A stretch of 43,001 bases of DNA from Bifidobacteriaceae bacterium (GTDB taxonomy: Bacteria; Actinomycetota; Actinomycetes; Actinomycetales; Bifidobacteriaceae): positions 1 to 43,001 of the forward strand of contig JALCOX010000007.1 in assembly GCA_022649925.1 (NCBI GenBank), read 5' to 3'. Positions 15,201-23,759 of the stretch are shown here, in pieces. Under the pieces are notes generated by a model that did no database searches, had not been told where the DNA came from, and saw only the letters and a program-made list of their open reading frames with translations. The first letter of the stretch is position 1. Each line of letters begins with the position of its first letter. Made by a program: the position numbers and the translations under genes.

Positions 15201-17572
15201 AAGGGAAAAACAAAAGCAGAAAGCGCGATGAGGGCGGGAAGCCGAAGGAGGTGTGGAAGCCGTCGAGGAGGACGGTCGCCTCCGTCAAGGCTCTGTTGGG
15301 CTATGACGCGATGCTGCGGTCCGGCGCGGCGTATCTGGGCAATGACCTGTGGTCGGTGACCTTGCGGATCAGCGACGTGAATTACTTGATCGCCACGCAG
15401 GAGAATCAGTTGGAGATCATCGACAAGTGGGGCAAGTTCCTCAACAGTTTCGGCGGTGGACAATCCGTGGAGGTGTCGGTGTCCACGCGCAGCCTCGACT
15501 CCTCTCAGGTCGGCAGGGCGATCAGCATGCCGTTGAGGGGCGAGGGCCTGGACTCATGGCGGCGTGATTTCAACTCTATTTTGGACGAGAAGCTCACGAG
15601 CATGAGCAAGAACAGCGTGATCGACAAGTTCGTGACGATCACGATCAAGGAGTCGGATCCCGAGCGGGCCACGCTGACTTTGAACAGGTTGGCGCTCCAG
15701 GCGGAGGCGCAGCTCAATGCGATCGATCAGTGCAAGGCGGAGAAGCTGAACCGCGAGGAGCGGCTGGCCGTATTGGCGAACACTTTGCGTCCCGGCGAGC
15801 CTTTCGTCTTTTCCGAGCAGCGTTTTCTCGCCGACAGGCGTGGTGACACGAAGGACTACATCAGTCCGTGGGCCATCGACGCGAAGGATCACCGGATGCT
15901 GGGCATCGAGTCCGCCACCCGGAGCTTCTTCCACCAGAGTCTGTGGATCCGCGATTTCCCGCCGGAGCTGAGCGATCGCCTCATCTCGGATCTCACCGAC
16001 CTGAAGGCGGATCTCTCGGTGAGCGTGCATCTCTCCCCCTATGATCGCTCCGATGGTCTGGGCGTGGTCAAGCGCAAGATCGCGGAGATGGATATGCAGC
16101 GCATCAACGAGCGGCGGAAGAACGTGAAGCAGCATCTGCCCGCCGACGAGCTGCCGCAGGATCTGGAGGACTCGTGGAACGAGGCGAGCGAGCTGCGCGA
16201 CGACATGCAGCATTCCAATGAAAAATTGATCGACTCGATCGTGGTGATTGGTGTGAGCGCGGACACGAGGGAGGAGCTGGCCCAGCATGTGAAGGACGTG
16301 CTGGCGGTGACGCGCGGCCAGTCGTGCACGGTGGAGACCTTGGGCTACATGCAGCCCGAGGGTCTGGTGGCCGAGCTGCCGTTGGGTGCCAATCCCCTGC
16401 CGATGAGGCGCACCCTGACCACGAGCAGTGCCGCGATCATGATTCCCTTCACCACGCAGGAGATCTTCGACACCGGTGCGAACGCGGTCTTCTACGGCAC
16501 CAACGCGAGATCCGGCAATGCCGTGTCGGTGGATCGGACCACGAAGATGAACGCGAATGGTTTCATCCTGGGCACCACGGGGTCGGGAAAGTCGGCCACG
16601 GGCAAGTGGGAGATGGAAGAGAAGATCCTCAAGACCGATGACGATCTGGTGATCATCGATCCCGAACGCGAGTACGGTCCGTTGCGCGAGGCGTTCGGCG
16701 GCACCAGGATCGACATCAGCGCGGGTTCGCGGCAGCGGATCAATCCGATGGACATCGTGTTCGACGTCGACGATGGCTCTGATCCGATCCGCGACAAGTC
16801 GAACACGGTTCTGGCGATGGTTCAGGCCCTCATCGGCGGGGCGGAGGGATTGGATTCGTCGGAGAAGTCGGTGATCGACCGGTGCACGCTCGACCTGTAT
16901 CGGGAGCTGCGCAACAGGCCGGGTTCGCCGATGCCGACGCTGGCGGATCTGCATGACCGTTTGCGTGCTTCGGGCGAGGAGATCGGAGAGAAGCTCGCAC
17001 TGAGTCTGGAGCTCTACACCACGGGTTCGCTCAGCGGTTTCAGCGGTCAGACCAACGTCGACAGCAGCAACCGTCTCACGGTCTACGACGTCCACGGTCT
17101 TTCCGGAGAATTGCAGACGTTCGGGATGATGGTGGTGCTCGACCAGGTGTGGAACCGGATCATCCGCAACAAGAAACTGGGGAGGCGGACCTGGTTGTAT
17201 GTGGATGAGTTTCATATGTTGTTCAGCAACGAGTATGCGGCTGGTTACTTCCTCAGCATCTACAAGCGTGCGAGGAAATATGGCGCAGCGGTAACGGGCA
17301 TCACGCAGAACATCGAGGAGCTCCTGATGAATCAGGACGCGCGTCTGATGCTCTCGAATTCGGATTTTCTCCTGCTGATGAACCAGACCAGCAGCGATGC
17401 CGATACTCTCTCCGAGCTGTTGAAGCTTTCTGCGGAGCAGCGTGCGTTCTTTACCGGAGTGGAGCCGGGCCAGGGGCTGGTGAAGGCGGGGACCGCGTTC
17501 ATTCCCTTCGACGGGCGGATCGATACCGGCAGTGAATTGTACAGGTTGAACACCACGAAATTCGGAGAGTAG
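15197..17572 (+). CDS. virB4: VirB4-family conjugation ATPase
   Basis: The protein has 791 residues from GTG 15197, overlapping the previous stop and preceded by GGAGGAGAAGGAA. The N-terminal 400 residues form the VirB4 family domain (SVTLRISDVNYLIATQENQL). The C-terminal RecA-like domain has Walker A GTTGSGKS at 459-466, Walker B TWLYVDEFHM with D670 and E671, and the later motif GITQNIEELL. VirB4 proteins power substrate transfer and assembly of the secretion channel and are the most conserved marker of conjugative elements. The length is normal for Gram-positive members. Confidence 0.96.
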   Translation: MKGKNKSRKRDEGGKPKEVWKPSRRTVASVKALLGYDAMLRSGAAYLGNDLWSVTLRISDVNYLIATQENQLEIIDKWGKFLNSFGGGQSVEVSVSTRSLDSSQVGRAISMPLRGEGLDSWRRDFNSILDEKLTSMSKNSVIDKFVTITIKESDPERATLTLNRLALQAEAQLNAIDQCKAEKLNREERLAVLANTLRPGEPFVFSEQRFLADRRGDTKDYISPWAIDAKDHRMLGIESATRSFFHQSLWIRDFPPELSDRLISDLTDLKADLSVSVHLSPYDRSDGLGVVKRKIAEMDMQRINERRKNVKQHLPADELPQDLEDSWNEASELRDDMQHSNEKLIDSIVVIGVSADTREELAQHVKDVLAVTRGQSCTVETLGYMQPEGLVAELPLGANPLPMRRTLTTSSAAIMIPFTTQEIFDTGANAVFYGTNARSGNAVSVDRTTKMNANGFILGTTGSGKSATGKWEMEEKILKTDDDLVIIDPEREYGPLREAFGGTRIDISAGSRQRINPMDIVFDVDDGSDPIRDKSNTVLAMVQALIGGAEGLDSSEKSVIDRCTLDLYRELRNRPGSPMPTLADLHDRLRASGEEIGEKLALSLELYTTGSLSGFSGQTNVDSSNRLTVYDVHGLSGELQTFGMMVVLDQVWNRIIRNKKLGRRTWLYVDEFHMLFSNEYAAGYFLSIYKRARKYGAAVTGITQNIEELLMNQDARLMLSNSDFLLLMNQTSSDADTLSELLKLSAEQRAFFTGVEPGQGLVKAGTAFIPFDGRIDTGSELYRLNTTKFGE

Positions 17573-17574
17573 AC

Positions 17575-19107
17575 ATGCGCGCTCCGATAATCCCCGGTGA
17601 GGTGCGTGTGACGTCGCGCCTAGCGAAGGCGGGTGCGCGAGCGAAGGAGGGTTTCTCCGTTGCTGCCCGCGTTGGTGCGGCTCCCGTGAAGCATGGCGGC
17701 CGAGCTGCTGGCAAGGGCGCGAACCTGGCGCAGCGACATATCAGGGTGAACGGATCCTCTTCTGATTCGGATCCGAATCAGAGCATTCAGGCCGATGTCA
17801 CTTCACTTGCCCGGAAAACCGGGAAGGGTGTGAAGAATGTTCCCGTGGACGCTGTTCACCTTGGTGGCAAGGCCGTGCGAGGTATCGGTGGGAAGATCGC
17901 GACAGCACGATCCGCTCAGTTGAGCGGCCTTGATGTCAACGTCTCCTCCACGGTGTCAAAGGTCTCTGCTGGAGCATCGCGGGCATCCGTGGGCGAGGGG
18001 AGAGCCGCCATGCGGTTAGCGGGTCGCAGGGGGCGGCCTACGTCGAGCACGGCCCGTGTGCTGGCTCGTTCCACGCGACGCCAAGTCAAAGCTGCTGGAA
18101 GCATGGGACGTGAGACTGGTTCAATGGTCGTGAGGTCGGCGTCCGCCGTCACTCGTTTGGCGCAGGCTGTCGCCGCGCATATAGCGGCTGCGGTGTCAGC
18201 GGTGGCGAGCTTACCCGTGGTAATGATTGCTGCAGTCGTCGCCGCGATTGTTGCTGTGGTGTTGAGCCTCTTATCCTGGTTACCCGGGTTTAACTCCACT
18301 CAGGAGACTATGACACCTGCCACAGTGGGTGATTACGATCTGGTTGATGATTATCCCTGGAAGGGGCATTACAACGACGGAGTAGATCCGTTGGGTTATG
18401 AATTGGGTAACTGCACCTCGTTTGTGGCGTGGCGCATGAACCGTGACATAGGGGTAACACGGGCCCCTTGGAAGCTGAAGAACGCACAGCTCACTCCATT
18501 GGGAGGCAATGGTGGTCAGTGGGGAGCGACCGGGAATATGCCTGGGTGGAAGATCGTGACTTCTCCTTCTCCTGGTGACATCATCTCGATTCCGGCAGGC
18601 GTCGAGCTTCTGGGATCGAGCGGCGGCCCCTACGGGCATGTCGGCTACATCGCGCAGGTCGACGGAAACAAAGTCACCATCGAGAACTACGGGCACGGGA
18701 AATATTTCCTCACCAAGCCCACCGTGACACAGCTGTCTTCCTACATCGCTCGGGGCGAGGCCGTCATCAAGCACAATCCCAAAGGTCGTGTCACTGCGGG
18801 CGGATCAAGCGCAGCGAAAGCGTATGCGAGGAAGACACTCCACGATGATCAGCAATATCAGTGTCTCGTCACCTTGTGGAACCACGAGTCGGGATGGCGG
18901 GTAAAGGCGGATAATCCCACCTCCGATGCCTACGGTATTCCCCAGGCGTTACCTGGTTCCAAGATGGCATCTGAAGGGTCAGATTGGAAGACGAATGGTG
19001 TCACTCAGGTGAAGTGGGGTCTCAAATATATCGCGGGCCGTCCCGATTACGGCACTCCCTGCAAGGCGTGGGAACTATGGCAGTCCCGCAGCCCGCATTG
19101 GTACTGA
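17575..19107 (+). CDS. Membrane-anchored CHAP plus lysozyme-like cell-wall hydrolase
   Basis: The protein has 510 residues. The first 190 are basic and low in complexity and probably cytoplasmic. A hydrophobic segment (about 196-238) anchors the protein. A CHAP amidase/endopeptidase domain follows with Cys280 in GNCTSFVAW and His355 in YGHVGYIAQV. The C-terminal 100 residues are a transglycosylase/lysozyme-like domain with Glu438 in LWNHESGW. Such two-domain enzymes (PrgK, TcpG/Orf14 type) open peptidoglycan for the secretion channel. The long basic N-terminal region is larger than in Firmicutes counterparts and may contact the channel or DNA. Confidence 0.9.
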   Translation: MRAPIIPGEVRVTSRLAKAGARAKEGFSVAARVGAAPVKHGGRAAGKGANLAQRHIRVNGSSSDSDPNQSIQADVTSLARKTGKGVKNVPVDAVHLGGKAVRGIGGKIATARSAQLSGLDVNVSSTVSKVSAGASRASVGEGRAAMRLAGRRGRPTSSTARVLARSTRRQVKAAGSMGRETGSMVVRSASAVTRLAQAVAAHIAAAVSAVASLPVVMIAAVVAAIVAVVLSLLSWLPGFNSTQETMTPATVGDYDLVDDYPWKGHYNDGVDPLGYELGNCTSFVAWRMNRDIGVTRAPWKLKNAQLTPLGGNGGQWGATGNMPGWKIVTSPSPGDIISIPAGVELLGSSGGPYGHVGYIAQVDGNKVTIENYGHGKYFLTKPTVTQLSSYIARGEAVIKHNPKGRVTAGGSSAAKAYARKTLHDDQQYQCLVTLWNHESGWRVKADNPTSDAYGIPQALPGSKMASEGSDWKTNGVTQVKWGLKYIAGRPDYGTPCKAWELWQSRSPHWY

Positions 19108-19120
19108 GAGAGGAAAGACC

Positions 19121-19804
19121 ATGAGGAAATGGAAGATCATCGCAAGCGTCACGGCGGCAGTGCTCGCCATCGGCACGCTCATCGCACTGACCGTAGTGCG
19201 CGCCACCTGGCCCGATTCCAAGAACCTGCCATCGCATACGGGAAGCGTCGCCACGGCGCAGCACCCAGGCTCAACCTCCTCCGGACTCGGTTCGGACGAT
19301 GACTCCTGGAGCACCATTCCCGCGAAAGTCACTGACTCGGCCAGACAAGTCGTCACGCTGCTCGTCACGGGATGGCACAAGACGGACGGAAAAGTCAACG
19401 CGCCCAGCACAGAAGATCTGATCAGTGCCGGGATGAGCAAATCCTGCGCCGCATCGTACGAGCCTGTATGGAACCGTGTCTTCATCGCCACTAAAGCCGG
19501 ATCCGTAGACCCTGGTGCTACTGTCTCCGATGTGGTGGCGTCAACGGCCATCATCGCAGTATCAGGTGAAAAGCCTTATCGCACCTGGTCTTTGGACGTC
19601 ACCGCCACAGTACGGCCACAGTGGCAGGCAGCTGATGGCAGCATGCAGACCTTTCCCTTGGAAAACGATGATTGGACGGTGACTGTCAGTGAGGAACGCG
19701 CGCAGGTCACCGGGATCACGGAACCCGATCAGATGAGTCTCGGGTTCAGAATTCCCGCGGATCTCACCCCGCCGCAATCTCGCACCCAGGAGGAGTCGGA
19801 ATGA
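19121..19804 (+). CDS. VirB8/TcpC-like membrane-anchored T4SS protein
   Basis: The protein has 227 residues, with one N-terminal membrane helix (IIASVTAAVLAIGTLIALTV, about 6-27), a Ser/Gly linker, and an extracellular domain (65-215). That domain has the alternating pattern of an NTF2-like fold (SLDVTATVRPQWQAADGSMQ, DDWTVTVSEERAQVTGI). Its place after the CHAP enzyme matches TcpC/VirB8-like proteins in Gram-positive transfer operons. AGAGGAAAG precedes ATG 19121, and the stop overlaps the next start as ATGA. The assignment rests on layout and position rather than on catalytic residues. Confidence 0.62.
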   Translation: MRKWKIIASVTAAVLAIGTLIALTVVRATWPDSKNLPSHTGSVATAQHPGSTSSGLGSDDDSWSTIPAKVTDSARQVVTLLVTGWHKTDGKVNAPSTEDLISAGMSKSCAASYEPVWNRVFIATKAGSVDPGATVSDVVASTAIIAVSGEKPYRTWSLDVTATVRPQWQAADGSMQTFPLENDDWTVTVSEERAQVTGITEPDQMSLGFRIPADLTPPQSRTQEESE

Positions 19805-20964
19805 GCATCAACCTCAAGGCCACGGCCGACGACCTGCTCTACCTGGTATCGGAAAGAGAGAACTGGCCGCTTCTCGACCAGGTGCGCGCGCACCCGGCCG
19901 CATGGCCGGAACTCATCGAATGGATCGATCGCGCGCAATCGAATCCGGATACGGCGGGAGCGCCTCCTCTGCCACCAGAACCGAAGAAGAGCACTCTCTT
20001 CTCACGGTTCCACCATGCCACAGCAATCGTCGAGGAACCGCCCCAACCTGACTCTGCAGAACCAATCCCAGTCACCGTCGCCGAACCGGAGGAAGGCATC
20101 GAGGTCCTTTCCCAGACACTCCGGCAGGAATCCGAAACACCACAGCGCCCGCATGCCTTCCACCTACCCCGTCTCTCCAGAAAGACACTCATCGTCATAC
20201 TCGCCTCGATTCTCGTTCTCACCGCACTGGTTGGTGCAGGATTCCATCTGCAGCAAGCACACGAGCAGCAGCGGATCTCGCAGGAAGCGGCACAACGAGC
20301 CGCAGACAACGCAGCGCTGTCCAAGGCAACCACAACGGCGAAAGCGCTGATCGACGACGTGCAAAAGAGTCCAGTCAAAGACGACTCCGACGTCACGCCC
20401 GGAGTCGGCACTCTGCAGAAAGCTCTGGAAGAAAAGAGACCCGCGCACATACACGCCGATGGCGTCACAACGGCAACGGAAAAACTCGAAAAGGCCTATT
20501 CCTCGGCAGTGAAAAAGCTCATCGCCGCGACGAGCTCGGGCATGGATTCGGCCATCGAGGCCGCCGACAAATTGAAGAACGCTCCCGCATCGAAAGCCAG
20601 GACGAAGATGTTCAAGCTGACCGACACCTGGAGAGGAAAGGAGATCACCAGCAAGAACGTCACCACGGCCGACGCCGAAAGGCAAGCCCTTGTCTCAGTG
20701 ACAAAGACCGTCATGGCAGAGAAGAAGAAAGCGGCAGCCAGCAAAAAGAAGACGCCTGCGAAGCGCCAGTCATCCGTTTCGCCCAAGTCAACTTACGTTC
20801 CACGTCAGCGCTCCTCCAATTCGGGATCCTCCTCTGGCACTGGTTCCAATACCGCCGCACCCAAGTCGACCACGCCACGAAAAAACTCAGGTGGCAGCGG
20901 ATCCTCGAAATCGTGGACCGTGCCCGCTCCCGAACAGCAAGGATCCCTCCCAAACCATCTCTGA
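19801..20964 (+). CDS. Variant leucine-rich repeat plus membrane coiled-coil protein
   Basis: The protein has 387 residues. Residues 7-45 (LLYLVSERENWPLLDQVRAH, PAAWPELIEWI) match one actinobacterial variant LRR unit of the type P-x-x-L-x-x-L-x-W-L. A proline-rich linker comes next, then one membrane helix (about 127-150), an Ala/Lys-rich extracellular coiled coil (150-300), and a Ser/Pro/Thr tail. The layout after the helix is like the protein at 6610. It is the last gene of the plus-strand transfer operon and is followed by a strong terminator. It may be an outer structural part of the mating channel. Confidence 0.66.
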   Translation: MSINLKATADDLLYLVSERENWPLLDQVRAHPAAWPELIEWIDRAQSNPDTAGAPPLPPEPKKSTLFSRFHHATAIVEEPPQPDSAEPIPVTVAEPEEGIEVLSQTLRQESETPQRPHAFHLPRLSRKTLIVILASILVLTALVGAGFHLQQAHEQQRISQEAAQRAADNAALSKATTTAKALIDDVQKSPVKDDSDVTPGVGTLQKALEEKRPAHIHADGVTTATEKLEKAYSSAVKKLIAATSSGMDSAIEAADKLKNAPASKARTKMFKLTDTWRGKEITSKNVTTADAERQALVSVTKTVMAEKKKAAASKKKTPAKRQSSVSPKSTYVPRQRSSNSGSSSGTGSNTAAPKSTTPRKNSGGSGSSKSWTVPAPEQQGSLPNHL

Positions 20965-21018
20965 GGATGGCGCATCCTGCATGTTATATCGATACGCATT
21001 CGGCACATGCATAAATTT

Positions 21019-21058
21019 GCCCCTCATCTCCTGATTATGGAGGTGAGGGGGCTTTTCT
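21019..21058 (+). terminator. Rho-independent terminator ending the transfer operon
   Basis: CCCCTCATCTCC (21020-21031) pairs with GGAGGTGAGGGG (21039-21050), with one wobble and a seven-base loop, and is followed by GCTTTTCT. It lies between the convergent transfer operon and the minus-strand recombinase operon. Confidence 0.85.
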
Positions 21059-21063
21059 GCGTC

Positions 21064-21309
21064 TCATTTGGGTGTGTGCGCTATTAGGAATCGCGCGCAC
21101 TTTTGTTCCGAATCGAAGAAGAATCCCTTGTCCTGCGCGTCTGCGAGGCTCCATCCGGCAGGTATCGCCGTGTACTCATGACTCGGGTTCGTCTCGTATA
21201 TGCTCCCTAGGAATATTTTCTCGCTGGAGAAAACGTTGACTCCGTGAATCGTGTATTCTGCTGGTCGTTTACTGTGGTGCATCATTGTCCCGATCTCGTA
21301 TTTTATCAA
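21064..21309 (-). CDS. Small hypothetical protein overlapping recombinase 3' end
   Basis: The frame gives 81 residues from TTG 21309, or 73 from ATG 21285; neither start has a good ribosome binding site. It overlaps the recombinase stop at 21269 and would be translated by coupling. The sequence (VNVFSSEKIFLGSIYETNPS, GWSLADAQDKGFFFDSEQK) reads as a small soluble beta-rich protein. No family was recognised. Confidence 0.5.
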   Translation of the reverse strand: MIKYEIGTMMHHSKRPAEYTIHGVNVFSSEKIFLGSIYETNPSHEYTAIPAGWSLADAQDKGFFFDSEQKCARFLIAHTPK

Positions 21310-22165
21310 GGTTTTCGATGAGGTATCTGCTGAGCGTGGCCGGGGCGCTGCTGGTCATGGCATGTTGGGAGCGGTCGTAATGGTCGAGCATGGAGGGATC
21401 GTTCCATCCACCTGTTGCGAGGATGTCGTAATCGGGGACTCCGGCGAGCCGGGAGAGCGTGGCGAAAGTTCGGCGCAGGCTGTGCGGGCTGATGTTCTCG
21501 GCTCCGATGCTGAGCGCAGTGTTTTTTACGATGTCGTTTGCCTGACGTGGTGTCATTCTCTCGTTGTTGTCGTTGCGGAATATCGGACCGTGTTTTCTTT
21601 TTCCGATGAGGGATCGCAGTTCCTCATAGCAGGTATCGCCTATGGCGATGTTGTCCTCCATCCCGAATTTTCTAGTGAAATGAAGCCATGCTGGTGGGCC
21701 GTCGTGGAGGTTTTCTACGTCTAGGTTGAGTGTTTCACCGATTCTGGGTCCGTTGAGGAGCAGGAGCGTGCATAGTGCGGATACGCGCTTGTTGTGGCTG
21801 CGGTGTGCGGCATCGAGGAATTCCGATGCCTGTTGCGCGGTGAGGACGCTCATTCGGTTGCGTGGTATTCGAGGCCTCCGCACGCTTGCTCCAGGGTCGT
21901 CGGGAATGAGGTTTTCTTCGTACAGGTAGCTGTACAGTCCGCATATCACTGTGAGGGCACTGCGCTGCGTCTGCGCCGAAATGGTGCTCCTCGTCCACGC
22001 CCCGTATGCCTCGATGTGGCTGCGTCTCACGGTAAGCGGGCTGATCTGGTTGAGGTCGCACCATTCGAGCCATTTTGTCAGTTGTCGTCTGTAATTATCG
22101 AGGGTCCTGCCCGAGTAGGTGACGAGATAGGAGGCCACCATGCCGTCGAAGCTCATCTCCTCCAT
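21269..22165 (-). CDS. Second tyrosine recombinase (XerC/D-like)
   Basis: Starting at ATG 22165 (upstream sequence belongs to the preceding gene), the protein has 298 residues, close to the Xer length. The N-terminal SAM-like domain (GRTLDNYRRQLTKWLEWCDL) is followed by catalytic residues Arg141 (GPRIGE), a Lys in HFTRKFGMEDN, His228 and Arg231 (PHSLRR), Trp254 in the GGW position often held by His/Trp, and Tyr263 (LDHYDR). It lies 14 kb from either att site and is translationally coupled to a phage-like gene, so it is unlikely to be the main integrase. Resolution of multimers of the circular form, or inversion of a local segment, are the two reasonable roles; neither is proven. Confidence 0.85.
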   Translation of the reverse strand: MEEMSFDGMVASYLVTYSGRTLDNYRRQLTKWLEWCDLNQISPLTVRRSHIEAYGAWTRSTISAQTQRSALTVICGLYSYLYEENLIPDDPGASVRRPRIPRNRMSVLTAQQASEFLDAAHRSHNKRVSALCTLLLLNGPRIGETLNLDVENLHDGPPAWLHFTRKFGMEDNIAIGDTCYEELRSLIGKRKHGPIFRNDNNERMTPRQANDIVKNTALSIGAENISPHSLRRTFATLSRLAGVPDYDILATGGWNDPSMLDHYDRSQHAMTSSAPATLSRYLIENLDKIRDRDNDAPQ

Positions 22166-23007
22166 ATTTTCACCGTCGGCTTGTCTATCAGTGGCAGTCC
22201 CGCAGGACCTTTGACGTAGGGAGGTATCCACTGTTTCCTCCTTCGTGAGTGGTTCTCGCCGTAGGGCTGGTTGCGGTAGAATCCGCGCACGATCCACCGG
22301 TGCGTCCATTCAACATTGGAATTGGTTTTCTCCGCGCTGCCGGGCCGGGTGAGGTTCTCGCGCAGCACGATCATCCTGACGCGGTTGGCGGGCAGGTATG
22401 CGGGTCGCGGCATACGGTCCATGCTGCTGGGGATGGGCTCCCTGACCTGAGCGACCCTGGGGGCGGAGCTGAGCGCCCATACGGCGCTAAGGATGTCTCC
22501 GAATCGGGTCGGCAGCGCGAGTGACGTCTGCGGAAGCTGCAGATGGGCGAGGGGGATGTCGGGGGTGTTGCCCTTTCGCACTGTTTCTGGGTCTCTGGTG
22601 AGCAGGATGGTGTCGATGCGCTGACGCTCGTCCCCGTTCTCGTCAATGCTGGATCCTCGCGAGACCCACAGGAGCGCGTCGACTGCAGGGATTTCCTCGC
22701 CGGATCCAGCGTCGAGGGGAATTCCTCCGTCGAAAACGATGAATCCTGTCGGAGAGGGGGTCTTCGCGTGCGGGAATTGCCCGGTGGTGGCGGTGTCGAC
22801 CGCCAGTTTCGTCATGTCTCTGCTGACCCACCACATCGGGGCGACGGCCAGCGAGTCGCTCGCATCCCATGCTGAGGCGAGCTGGCGCTCATACCCGGTC
22901 CACTGGTTTGAGGTCTCTTTCAGGTTTCTCTTCATGCCCTTGGCGAGTCCCGTGCGGATGACGGGCATCCAGATGGGACTCAGTCTGACTTTTCGCCGTC
23001 TGACCAT
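22153..23007 (-). CDS. Conserved phage/plasmid-type hypothetical protein, 284 aa
   Basis: ATG 23007 follows GAGGAG and overlaps the preceding HTH gene by 28 bases; the longer frame runs through that gene and is not used. The C-terminal third carries a pattern shared by many uncharacterised proteins of actinobacterial phages and plasmids: WTHRWIVRGFYRNQPYG, then RRRKQWIPPYVKGPAGLPL, then an ending TVKIWRR. The middle (RIDTILLTRDPETVRKGNT) looks beta-rich. Function is unknown. Its fixed neighbours here are a YdiL/Aca2-like HTH gene upstream and a recombinase downstream, with all starts overlapped. Confidence 0.7.
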   Translation of the reverse strand: MVRRRKVRLSPIWMPVIRTGLAKGMKRNLKETSNQWTGYERQLASAWDASDSLAVAPMWWVSRDMTKLAVDTATTGQFPHAKTPSPTGFIVFDGGIPLDAGSGEEIPAVDALLWVSRGSSIDENGDERQRIDTILLTRDPETVRKGNTPDIPLAHLQLPQTSLALPTRFGDILSAVWALSSAPRVAQVREPIPSSMDRMPRPAYLPANRVRMIVLRENLTRPGSAEKTNSNVEWTHRWIVRGFYRNQPYGENHSRRRKQWIPPYVKGPAGLPLIDKPTVKIWRR

Positions 23008-23360
23008 GATGCGGACTCCTCGGGTGGCTCGTATTCGTCTCCGTAGAAGAGGATTCTTATGCCGGTCTCTTCGTGGGCTCTTTGGGCTATGGCCCGGTAC
23101 CATTGCGCGGGGTACTCCACGGGGGCTTCCCTGTCGGTGCGCGGCACGATGATGGACTCGCCACCGATTTCTGCGGCTTCCTTCACGCGCTGACTGAATT
23201 CCACCACGATAGCGTTGAAATCGGTCTCGAGCGCTTGGGGTAGCTGGCGGCTTCTCTCCCACCGTTGGACGCTGTATTCGCTCACCTTCCACCGTTCTGC
23301 GAGCCATTTTGTGCTCAGTCCCATGGTTTCGCGCTGGCATTTGAATTCAGCTGGTGTCAT
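22980..23360 (-). CDS. YdiL/Aca2-like helix-turn-helix regulator
   Basis: ATG 23360 follows AAGGAG and gives 126 residues. Residues 1-60 form a helix-turn-helix (MTPAEFKCQRETMGLSTKWL, WKVSEYSVQRWERSRQLP) in which an Arg/Trp-rich recognition helix is followed by a long helix. The second half (APVEYPAQWYRAIAQRAHEE, GIRILFYGD) recalls the C-terminal part of YdiL/DUF1870 proteins, the family that includes Aca2, the repressor of some anti-CRISPR operons. The similarity is by eye only. It probably represses its own operon through the inverted repeat at 23703-23727. Confidence 0.68.
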   Translation of the reverse strand: MTPAEFKCQRETMGLSTKWLAERWKVSEYSVQRWERSRQLPQALETDFNAIVVEFSQRVKEAAEIGGESIIVPRTDREAPVEYPAQWYRAIAQRAHEETGIRILFYGDEYEPPEESASWSDGEKSD

Positions 23361-23371
23361 GATGCTCCTTC

Positions 23372-23407
23372 TCAAGAAGAAAAGGGGCCGCGGTTTCCCG
23401 CAGCCCC
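23372..23407 (-). terminator. Intra-operon terminator on minus strand
   Basis: Read on the minus strand, GGGGCTGCGG and CCGCGGCCCC pair with one mismatch around a GAAA loop, followed by TTTTCTTCTT. It lies between the 74-aa gene and the HTH gene, so most transcripts would cover only the small gene and a fraction would read into the HTH and recombinase genes. Confidence 0.78.
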
Positions 23408-23414
23408 GGCCGGG

Positions 23415-23639
23415 TCAGTTGGCGTTGTCCTCTACTACCTGCCAGAAGTCCTGTGATTCGTCGAGCTCGTACCAGACGTTGCCGTGCTGGACGCCGTTCT
23501 CGTCTATGTCGGCCTTCTGGAGGATGAGCTTGTCGGCGATGGCGTCGATGTCGTATTCGCTGGCCTGCGCCACTCCGGTGGCTTCGATGCTGTCGGCGAT
23601 CTCGGCTTGGATTGCTTCGTTGAGTGTTGAGTATTTCAT
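23415..23639 (-). CDS. Small acidic protein, 74 aa
   Basis: ATG 23639 follows AAAGG; the upstream in-frame GTG at 23702 lies inside the promoter. The protein is acidic and helical in its first half (KYSTLNEAIQAEIADSIEAT), with a beta-like ending (HGNVWYELDESQDFWQVVED). It has its own promoter, operator and terminator and so is probably the most abundant product of this cluster. No family was recognised. A small, highly expressed acidic protein linked to an Aca2-like HTH gene is the setting in which anti-defence proteins are found, but this remains only a hypothesis. Confidence 0.65.
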   Translation of the reverse strand: MKYSTLNEAIQAEIADSIEATGVAQASEYDIDAIADKLILQKADIDENGVQHGNVWYELDESQDFWQVVEDNAN

Positions 23640-23693
23640 CGTGGAGCCTTTCTGCTCTTTCAGGGCTTGCCTTGTGCTTCCCTTGTGATTACT

Positions 23694-23727
23694 AATATAC
23701 ACTATCGGTGGTAAAACACAACCGATA
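23694..23727 (-). promoter_or_regulatory. Promoter with overlapping inverted-repeat operator
   Basis: On the minus strand, TTGTGT (23721-23716) and TATATT (23699-23694) are spaced by 16 bases. TATCGGT (23703-23709) and ACCGATA (23721-23727) form a perfect inverted repeat that covers the -35 box and spacer. This is a repressor-type operator; the HTH protein of the same cluster is the likely ligand. Confidence 0.65.
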
Positions 23728-23759
23728 TAAAACTCGGGAGTGTCGCATTACAGAGCTGA

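Noticed and set aside
15554-17215. 553-residue minus-strand open frame
   Set aside because: It is the antisense of the VirB4 gene, with the Arg/His-rich composition of a shadow.
22166-22308. Upstream extension of the second recombinase
   Set aside because: It lies in the coding sequence of the preceding gene; ATG 22165 gives the normal Xer length.
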